A stretch of 64,000 bases of DNA from Poronia punctata. Its lineage: Eukaryota > Ascomycota > Sordariomycetes > Xylariales > Xylariaceae. A program made the position numbers and the translations under genes. The number at the start of each line of letters is the position of its first letter. The first letter of the stretch is position 1. The notes under the pieces were generated by a model that was given only the letters and a program-made list of their open reading frames with translations, was not told where the DNA came from and ran no database searches. Shown here piece by piece: positions 56,252 through 64,000 of the stretch. The DNA lies in contig MU401491.1 of assembly GCA_022579005.1 (NCBI GenBank), forward strand, positions 147,506 through 211,505, read 5' to 3'.

Positions 56252-57833
56252 CTAACTCCGCCCTTTTTTTTCTCGCAACACAAAATCCTCATCTCCCAAG
56301 TTCCTCACCCACCCCTTGAGCGCCAACGTCCTCGCGTCCTCTTTCACTCGTCTCCGAGGATCCAGAAGGAGGGAATTCTTGACGTCGGCATAAGTCGTCA
56401 TCTGCCCCTCTTCCGTCTTGCTATAAAGCGCGTCTCGAATTTCTTGATTGATTTTGATGATGGTTGTTGTTGTTGTTGCTGTTGTTGTCGTTGTTGTTGT
56501 TGTGACGGCTGTTATCCATAAGTGTCTTCTCGAGGCGAAGCTCGCGCCAAGGATATGCGCGTTCGAGGCTTTACGACCTTGTAATACGCCGTTGAGAGTT
56601 GTTTCTTCTTGGCCGGATGCTGTTAGGGCTGTGGAGATGTTGCTGGGCGTGATTTTGGGATTTTTGGGAGTAGTATTGGGAGTAGCTTGTGGTCGTCGTC
56701 GTCTACTGAATTCGAATTCGAGATTGGTTGTTTTGATGAGAAAGGGGTGGAATTTGTAGCCGCCTGTCCAAGATGATGATATGGGTCTTAACGGTGCCAT
56801 CCGAGCAGCTTCTTGTCCCGGGTTATCTGAAAATGCCCGTTGACATCCGGACGCGCTGTATTGAGATTGTGGTAATATTAATGTGCTTATGTAGGCGTTG
56901 TCCGGGGCTACGAGGAGGGAGGTGATCGAGCAGAGTAAGGAGGTGCATTGGTGGAGGGATAGTTTGTCTGAGCAGGATTTCGATAGCGTGACGGGTGCGT
57001 CGCTGCGCGAGGGCTTGCGTCGGACTATGCCTAGTTGTGAGAAGTAGCCTCTGCCTAGGAGGAGGAGGGATGGTTCGTCAGAAGATGATGAGGTGGCGGT
57101 TGGGATTGGGATTGGGATTGTCCAGGGTGTTGCGTCGGGTTGGGAGGACATGGTTAGTTCCATGCTTGCGTCTCCGCCTAGGGGATATGTAATGTCATGT
57201 GAGATAGTCGTCGACGATACTAAGGGGGGATATTTACGGACAAGGTGCCTCGGAGCAATACATGTGAAGTAGTACATCCTCTCGCCATGTGAAAGGCTGT
57301 CGATGCCAGGAGACAGAGCTATCCTCAGAGTCCGACTCTATTATCTCGTCGTCACTTCGTCGACGGATAAAGTCGGACGAGGTCTTGACACCACTTGCTA
57401 GGGCTTGACATTCGTCTAGAATGAAGCGGTTGAAGGCTCGGATGGCAAGCGTCTCTGCGTGCCAGTCGTGTAAAACGTTCCCTTGAGCTGTGGGGAGCTT
57501 GGATGTCGGGAGACATTTCATGCCGGTGCTAAGTTGTTTCTTTAGTATTCAGAGATTCGTATAAGTGACAGACATAACTGGATGAGGGGAACACGTACGC
57601 TAAGGCTAGACAAGTTATTTTGCCATCATTTCCTATTGAACAGAAAAATAAGTCGGTTGATGTGATTAAAAAAGATTTATGTTCTCGAAATTTCAAGTAC
57701 CTTCAGCAACGATCCCGCTCAGGGGCACCCATTCACGAAGACCATTGGCGCGGAGGACAGGTTTCCGCTTAGCTGGTAGCTTGTCAAATTCTTGCTGCAC
57801 AAGAGATGCTATGAGGTCTGGGGAGACGGGCAT
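56252..57833 (-). CDS. TAD1: tRNA-specific adenosine deaminase 1 (TAD1/ADAT1)
   Basis: Deaminates A37 to inosine in tRNA-Ala. Four exons (57833-57701, 57632-57599, 57528-57242, 57177-56252) give 459 residues. It begins MPVSPDLIASLVQQEFDKLP. The A_deamin core has VLHDWHAETLAIRAFNR (zinc ligand His and catalytic Glu), then YCSEAPCGDASMEL, whose PCG is rebuilt by the third splice, and SRSDAPVTLSKSCSDKLSLH. The third intron (57178-57241) has an unusual donor, GTCCGT, but is the only join that restores PCGDAS. A poly-Thr run encoded by a GTT/ACA repeat (56463-56504) interrupts the C-terminal part, and Ser/Thr-rich insertions make the protein longer than core ADAT1. It shares a 434-bp divergent promoter with RPL24. 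Confidence 0.9.
56463..56504 (-). repeat. Coding trinucleotide repeat giving poly-Thr in TAD1
   Basis: GTT-rich repeat on the plus strand (ACA/ACG on the coding strand) that encodes a run of about 13 Thr residues broken by one Ala. Confidence 0.9.
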
Positions 57834-58267
57834 GTCATCCAGAACATGATTATCTTATTAAATACTCCAAGCCAGGGATACCCTTTGTGTATTGTACCGT
57901 TTCGTATCCTGTCGTGTAGATGTGACTGCAGGCCTGAATAGCTGTGTATTCACAACTGACATGAAATATGTAACAAACGGGGATGACGATGGGTAGAATC
58001 ATTCATCTAAGCGGGGTCAGCCACAAACTTGGAGTTTAATTGGGTTGACACCCAAGCCACAATCAGATAGCGAGAGAAAGAGGGCAATTTTTCGGCTTAG
58101 TCATTTCCAGCCCACAATTAGAACGCACTTTGACTTTTCGAAATTCGAGCACTCCCAAAGCCCAAAGCCCGCTCTGGTCTCTTTGAGCCGCCTCTCCGAA
58201 TCCCAACACCACGACCTACTAACCAACCACCCAACAGCCGAAGTTCTCAGCATCAGCAACCGTCAAA
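57834..58267. other. Bidirectional promoter, TAD1 / RPL24
   Basis: 434 bp between divergent starts. Just upstream of RPL24 the DNA is rich in CCAAC/CACCA strings; no defined site is claimed. Confidence 0.55.
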
Positions 58268-59140
58268 ATGAGAACTTACGACGACTCCTTCTCTGGCCAG
58301 AGAATCTACCCTGGCAAGGTAGGGCTCTCCACCATCCCAATTCTCCTTTTACGAGCCGTCGTCATCGATCGCGTTGCCGCCTATGCTACAGAAGGCCTTG
58401 GGCGATGTTAGGATGTGAAGAAGAAGAGGGACATACATAAAGAATTACGGCACGATAGAGGGACAATTCCGACCGGCTGCGAGATTTTTTTTTGGACGTG
58501 ACGACGGCTCGACATGTGGTTATTATATAATCGTCATCTTACTGACGGGATTTGCGATTCTAGGGTAAGCTCTACGTCAGAGGCGACAGCAAGGTCTTCC
58601 GTTTCCAGAACGGAAAGTCAGAGTCGCTCTTCCTCCAGCGCAAGAACCCCCGTCGGATCTCATGGACCGTCCTCTTCAGACGCCAACACCGCAAGGGTAT
58701 CACTGAGGTACGACTCATCCCACCCTCCCGTACCTTCTGCCGACGAGTCGACCACGGGTGCGCGTCATGATATCGACGCAATGCGCAGCCGCTCCGACCT
58801 CGTCAGGAGCAAAACATATGACGAAATCCCCGATACTGACAACCAAATGCAGGAAGCCGCCAAGAAGCGTACTCGCCGTACCGTCAAGTCCCAGCGTGCC
58901 ATCGTTGGTGCGTCCCTCGATGTCATCAAGGAGAAGCGATCCATGAGACCCGAGGTCCGCTCCGCCGCCCGTCTGCAAGCTATCAAGGAGAGCAAGGAGA
59001 AGAAGGCCGCCGAACAAGCTGCCAAGAAGTCCGAGAAGGCCAAGAACGCCGCCACCGCCTCCAAGGGCCAGACTCAGCGCATCGTCGGCAAGCAGGGCGC
59101 TAAAGGCGCACAGCCCAAGGTCCAGGCTAAGTCTCGTTAA
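58268..59140 (+). CDS. RPL24: 60S ribosomal protein L24 (eL24)
   Basis: Three exons (58268-58318, 58564-58707, 58853-59140) give 160 residues. It begins [20 protein letters not shown] and continues [40 protein letters not shown] and [20 protein letters not shown], ending in a basic Ala/Lys-rich tail. The first intron (245 nt) is long for this genome and lies 51 nt after the start. Both introns are in phase 0. L24 bridges the 60S and 40S subunits. Confidence 0.96.
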
Positions 59141-59923
59141 GATGGGACTGTACTAGCGCATTTTCTAGACGAGAGACATGCGGGGATGGGAGCGGGCGCA
59201 CTTCTTAAAAGGGACGTGTGGTCGACCAGTGGATGACACAAAGCATTGATGGTGGGATGGACATTCTAACAATGTGTGTGTCTGGCGGCGTCTTGGGTGG
59301 GATATTAAACCTCGACTTTGTCATTTCGGCCTTTCGTATCAACCAAAAAACATGACGAACATCTCTCGGTTTTGGGGGGATTTGCATGAAACGCTCTCAT
59401 GGGTTATGAGAGAGGTCTTCCCCCGGTAGCTCATCATAAATGCCAGCATTTGTTCTATGATTCGACCTGACGGGTCTACCGCGTAATGTTCGGGTACGCG
59501 CCATCCGTGCACCCATATCTACCATCCCAACGGGCCCGTCTTCAAGGTCAACATTATCTCGACAGAGAGGCATGACAACAGATGCGGGTCACACGAATGA
59601 AGCTCTTCCTCCTCCAGTCTATGACTACTTGATTCCTTTTTCACTTTGCCTGAAAACTAGATGTGACTTGTTTATTCTCTCGATATATTTGGTAACGTTC
59701 TTCAACACGGCCTTTGATTGGCAAGTCTACGACTAGTCTAATCTATAAGATAACAGCGGCATGTGACAACCGTGGATAAAGTAATTGGCCTTCCCCATGC
59801 CCCTATTTCTCTACGTCACGAATCGTTCATCGTTCCCCTCCTTGTGAGATGGTGATGGACTCAAAAGTTTCCTTTTCTATTTTACTTTTGTTTTCAAAGT
59901 TATTTCCTCCCGACCTTTTATTC
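59141..59923. other. Convergent 3' region, RPL24 / peroxiredoxin
   Basis: About 0.8 kb between two stop codons. No gene is seen. Confidence 0.5.
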
Positions 59924-60630
59924 TCATAGCTTGGAAAGAACAGCATCGACACCGGAAACGCTAACCTCCCTACCCGGCTCCTTCTCAGCGTAGACGACCT
60001 TGCCGTGATCAACAACGAGTGCGTAACGAGCGGTACGAGGACCCATTGTCCAGCCGATAGAGTTGCTGAATGCTGCTTCGTTATCGGACATGAAGAGCTG
60101 TTTTCATCTCGTTAGGAAATAAAGAAGCAGTAAGTAGGACAAGAGGGGGGATGAAGGAAAGGAAAGGAAAGGGGAAGAGGGAAAAAGAAAAAGAAAAAAG
60201 CTTACAAGAGAATCATCCTTGATACCATTCGCCTTACCCCAAGCAGACATGACGAAAGGATCGTTATAAGCGATACAAATGACCAAATCTGCCCCCTTGG
60301 CCTTGAGATCTTGAAGTTTGGATAGGTAGCCGGTGATGTGCGTGTTTTGACATGTCGGGGTGAATGCGCCTGGGACGGAGACTATGACTACTTTTTTGGA
60401 TTTGAATTCTGTTGTACATAGGTAAAAAAAAAAAGGGGATTTGTTAGTCGGTTTTTCTTGTAGGGATTGGGAAGGGAAGGGGAGGGATGGGAGGTAATTT
60501 ACATACCGGCACTGGCGTCGAATTGCGTGGGAACACCGCATGTCAAGACGTCGCTTGTTTCCGGGGTGGGTTTTACGTAGGTGAATGTTACGCCTTCGGG
60601 GAAGGAATCGCCGGCTTTGAGGGCACCCAT
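59924..60630 (-). CDS. Peroxiredoxin, Prx5/PMP20 type, with peroxisomal SKL end
   Basis: A thiol peroxidase that reduces H2O2 and alkyl hydroperoxides. Three exons (60630-60507, 60408-60206, 60097-59924) give 166 residues. It begins MGALKAGDSFPEGVTFTYVK. The active-site block is VSVPGAFTPTCQNTHITGYL with peroxidatic Cys61; Cys31 and Cys86 are the other cysteines. The domain ends GRTARYALVVDHGKV-like (here GPRTARYALVVDHGKVVYAE) and the last residues are AVLSKL. SKL is the classical PTS1 peroxisomal signal, as in PMP20 proteins. No presequence is visible, so the peroxisome or cytosol is the likely site. Introns are 98 and 108 nt; the second holds AAAGG and AAAAG simple repeats. Confidence 0.92.
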
Positions 60631-62455
60631 TGTTTCTTTTTTGTTGCTTTGCTTTGCTTTGGATTGGATTGGTTGGTTGGTTGTTTTGTTTTGGGAGAGG
60701 AATTGGGGTAGGTAATAGGATGAAGATATGTAGGTAGTGGTCTGAGGGAAGAAGGAAGGGAGAGTCGGGAATGGGAATTGCTTTAGAGCTCTCGTAATCA
60801 TAAGCACCCCCCTCTAACCCCCCACTTGTGTTATGTAAGGCTCTACATATTCAAAAGGGTCTGTCTACTACCTCGGACTTGGGTCTAGATAAATACTATG
60901 GTAATTTACGTTACTGAGCTATGTATATACATACGAACCCGAAGAAAAAAAGACTAGGGAGGTTTAGTTAAGGATAGAAAGATGCTGTTTATACAAGATT
61001 GAAGAGACGATAAGGTGGTTTCCCTATTCCAAGGGACATTTTTAAACCGTTTGACTGAATGACAATGTCCTGCTCGCTCGGTCCGTAGCTCGTGGAAGAT
61101 GATGGGTAAGGTATCGCATCATGGTGGGGTTCAATTCACTAATTCCCATTCTGGTTGCGTCAATAGAGGGGTAGTGTTAACGAACTCTTCTAACTACTTG
61201 TAGACTAAGCAGTAGGTAACCGATAATTCTGGTATCCTCTCTACTTAGGTACCTTTACCTGCCATCACTTATTCTTCTTGTGGTCAAAGAATTGACGGAA
61301 ATGAGGGCTTCTATATGAACAGTATTGGTATCTTGCTTATTAACTTGTAGTAAGGTAGCAAAAGAATTGCGGGAGGGGATAGATAGGTGGAACTGGTTAA
61401 GGTTAAGGGTATTTCGGAGAATTACTTACTTACTTATACTTACTTTAAGCTTTTACAAAGGGCCGTCATCGGCTATATGCCAAGCGTATGATTTGTTTTT
61501 ACCTATTAACCTGAACTCATTATCTAGAGAAAGTCTAGAAAATAGGGAAATTAAATGTCTAGATGTTCACTCCGTCGAAATATTCCGTCTTGACGTAACT
61601 AAACTAAACTAAACTACTTGTACAACTCCTGTAGGTAGTTTTTTAATCCATTATCGGCGCTGTTAGATAAGTAGGCAGTCAGCGTCCGCGGGCATCTTCT
61701 CCTTCTTCTTTCTTACCTAGTAGAGATACAGCGACAACATGATAGGACTGTGGTGGGCCAAATCATTTGCTTAAAAAGGATGACGACGATGAGACTAATT
61801 AGGGCAGTGGATGATATGTTTGCAGTATTTTCACCCCAAAAGTCCGTTTACTCACTAGGTAACTGGATAGTTACCAGTAGATACCTAGACTAGGCAGTAG
61901 ACTTCTCAACCCAATGGACCCAAAATGCGGCGGCAATACGGTGTTCCTACCTACATACTGTTGGGGTCTCAACTCGGGAAGCCCGACGTATACCGAATAT
62001 AAGCCGACTCCTGATCTGTCCTATTGCCGAGTGTTTCTCATCCCTTAGACACCGGCTCCGGCACTGACACTGGTAGGTAACCCGGGAAAAAGGCAATTGT
62101 TTATCGTAATTAAATTATAGATAAATCAGGAGGTAGGTAGGTAGTTAGGTAGGTATAATCTATAATGTAATGTAGTAGGGATGACTCATAAACGATCTAA
62201 AATATTACTTACATTATTCCCATTTGATCAGCAAGTATGTTTAGGTTAGGTTAGGTACGTGTAGGTAAGGTAAGCAGTGGGACTACAGTCTACTCCGAGA
62301 CGGACGGCACCTCCTCAGTTTAGGTCATCCGGGCATTTTTATATATTTCCCGTTCAAACCAACGTATATAATTCGCAATTATATATTTGTTCACAACATC
62401 CGGAACCCGCTTTATCAAAATACCGTGATTTAAATAAAACCAAACCAAAGCAACA
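60631..62455. other. 1.8-kb divergent intergenic region, peroxiredoxin / DUF1348 gene
   Basis: AT-rich with TAGGTA motifs (61250, 62132-62155, 62238-62272) and a short ACTAA repeat at 61597-61617. No gene is supported. Confidence 0.5.
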
Positions 62456-63028
62456 ATGACCGAAGCCGGCAGACCTCCCTACCCGCCCTTCACGGCCGAA
62501 ACAGCCAGGATCAAAGTAAAAGCAGCGCAGGACGCATGGAACACAAAGTACGTTAGCATAACCTACCTACCTACTTACCTTTTTTTTTTTTTTCATTTTT
62601 TTTCTTTTCTTTTTTTCTCACAGCCAAAAAAAAAATCAAGGGACCCCTCCAAAGTAAAACTGGCCTATACCAAAGACTCGTCCTGGCGCAACAGAGACCT
62701 CTTCCTACGAGGCCGTGACGGGATCGAAAATTTCTTGACGGCGAAATGGCAACGCGAGAAACATTATCGTCTGCGTAAAGAACTTTTTGCCTTTGAGGGG
62801 AATCGTATCGCTGTGCAGTTTTGGTATGAATGGTGCGATGAAGAACCGGGAGCAGAATGGAAATGGTGGAGGACTTATGGGCTTGAACATTGGACTTTTG
62901 CGGAAGATGGACTTATGAAAGAACGTAGGATGAGTGCGAATGATGTGAGGATTGAGGAAGGGGATAGATGGTTTAAGGAGGGGGTTGATGTTGATGAGGT
63001 GGATATTTGGGGGGGGAGGTTGATTTGA
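62456..63028 (+). CDS. DUF1348 (SnoaL/NTF2-like fold) protein
   Basis: Two exons (62456-62547, 62641-63028) give 159 residues. The join reads QDAWNTKDPSKVKLAYTKDS, then WRNRDLFLRGRDGIENFLTA, FAFEGNRIAVQFWYEWCDEE and RWFKEGVDVDEVDIWGGRLI, matching the DUF1348 family in sequence and length. These are small cone-shaped NTF2-like proteins without an assigned reaction. The 93-nt intron has GTACGT and ends AATCAAG; the CACAG 16 nt earlier would break the frame. The intron is open in frame, so reading through it adds a hydrophobic run of 31 residues. The stop codon sits inside a TTTGA repeat. Confidence 0.88.
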   Translation: MTEAGRPPYPPFTAETARIKVKAAQDAWNTKYVSITYLPTYLFFFFHFFSFLFFSQPKKKSRDPSKVKLAYTKDSSWRNRDLFLRGRDGIENFLTAKWQREKHYRLRKELFAFEGNRIAVQFWYEWCDEEPGAEWKWWRTYGLEHWTFAEDGLMKERRMSANDVRIEEGDRWFKEGVDVDEVDIWGGRLI

Positions 63029-64000
63029 TTTGATTTGATGAGGGGGATTGATGATGAACTTTGCTAGGTTGGTGATATGTAAGGGTCTGATAAAGAGGTT
63101 TCAGGGCAATACCAACCTAGGCTGATAATCCTTCGAGGAAAATGAAATGAATGGGATACCGGAAAAGCCGATGCCGGTTCCGAAGTGACTTGTCAGAATT
63201 ACCTCCAAGGTCATATACAAATCCTCTCTTATCGTGAAGACTGACTGACGGATATTACAATAGAATCCGCGTGAGCTTTTCTTGTCTGCTATTATTCTAA
63301 TTTTTACTGCTAAATCTCGCCATCCCATTGCATAGAAAATGGCTCTGGTGTACCTTTGTATACGGCGTCACCTATCTCTGCACCTAAACAACGACAAATG
63401 AGCGGCCCCTGGGAGGTTTCATAACACCTACCTACCTTATAGATATTTCATTATACGGTTTGGGCTCACGCCACCCTAATCTAAGATAGGCATAGGGAAC
63501 TGGCTAAACCTGAGAAGAGACTCAATTCAAAGTCCGTCCGAGACAAGAGACCAAGCTGTCTGTCTGTCTGTCTGTCTGTCTGTCTCACTTTGACTATACC
63601 TCGGTGCGGCTGATTCTGTTCTTGAGTGGCTGGGACGGGTTCACTCGGTTCAAAAATATGGCCGAAACACGCTTAGATACGAAGAGAACCTGTCTTTTCA
63701 CTACCAGCTCTAAGAAGACTAGTATTTAAACACAAAGCTGGGAAAGGGGGTTTTCTTCCACCTACCGGTAGGCTCTAGGAAATAGATAGGCCTTTCCCGA
63801 CGTTGATGATATCAGCGATGCTGGAGAATATGAATGTTGTGAGACGTATACTTCATTTAGTGAGGTAGGTTTGGATGATGAATATGTGAACCAGCATAGC
63901 GACAGTTGAAGCTGATAAACTACCTACCTAATGTTACGCGTTTTACTTGCCCTGGCTTACTCATCTCGTGGGCTGCCTGTCGGAGAGGGAGGTCCCGCAG
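63029..64000. other. Right-end intergenic DNA
   Basis: No gene is supported in the last 972 bp. A (CTGT)7 run is the only clear structure. A neighbouring gene may start beyond the window. Confidence 0.45.
63556..63585 (+). repeat. (CTGT)7 microsatellite
   Basis: Seven CTGT units in tandem, ending in CTCACTT. Confidence 0.95.

Overview
The window looks like nuclear DNA from a filamentous ascomycete (Pezizomycotina, most likely a Sordariomycete). Genes are split by short GT-AG introns, mostly 54-180 nt, with CTAAC-type branch sites close to the acceptor. Intergenic DNA is full of short TAGG/CCTA and ACTCGTA-type motifs. The proteins recognised here are typical of that group: an RBP35-type cleavage factor, fungal CBP4, an SKT5-type CaaX protein and an RNA-dependent RNA polymerase. 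I found no bacterial, viral or transposon coding sequence and no rRNA or tRNA gene. I rebuilt 23 protein genes by joining exons by eye; the first runs off the left edge.

Layout. 1-2,300: NUP53 nucleoporin (minus, partial) opposite a small FMP46-like mitochondrial protein (plus). 3,296-8,686: a 1,755-residue RRM protein with a Lys-rich repeat tract. 9,500-11,347: complex I subunit NDUFA2 (minus) head to head with pyruvate carrier MPC2 (plus). 12,661-13,487: an unrecognised gene. 14,983-17,874: a Sel1-repeat chitin-synthase regulator of the SKT5/CHS4 type. 20,778-22,898: CBP4 and a SET-domain protein methyltransferase, convergent. 24,319-27,513: a DCAF11/LEC14B-type WD40 protein and SSS1 (Sec61 gamma). 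29,124-32,412: RBP35/CPSF6-like RNA-binding protein and a small multi-pass membrane protein. 34,465-39,979: a two-Myb telobox-type protein, then ribosomal proteins RPL28 and RPS4. 39,980-45,856: a 5.9-kb gene desert. 45,857-48,026: D-lactate dehydrogenase. 49,457-53,401: an intronless RdRP. 54,321-60,630: EGD1 (beta-NAC), TAD1, RPL24 and a peroxiredoxin ending in SKL. 62,456-63,028: a DUF1348 (SnoaL-like) protein.

The genes do not form a biosynthetic or defence cluster. They are mostly conserved housekeeping genes: mitochondria (FMP46-like, NDUFA2, MPC2, CBP4, DLD), translation and nascent chains (RPL28, RPS4, RPL24, EGD1, TAD1, SSS1) and RNA metabolism (RBP35, RdRP, the large RRM protein). 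The less explained parts are the large RRM protein, the unrecognised gene at 12.7-13.5 kb, the gene desert, the dispersed TAGG motif and several Tn-An palindromes. No strong candidate for a wholly new system was seen. All exon borders are inferred from splice motifs and reading frame, without transcript data or database searches.
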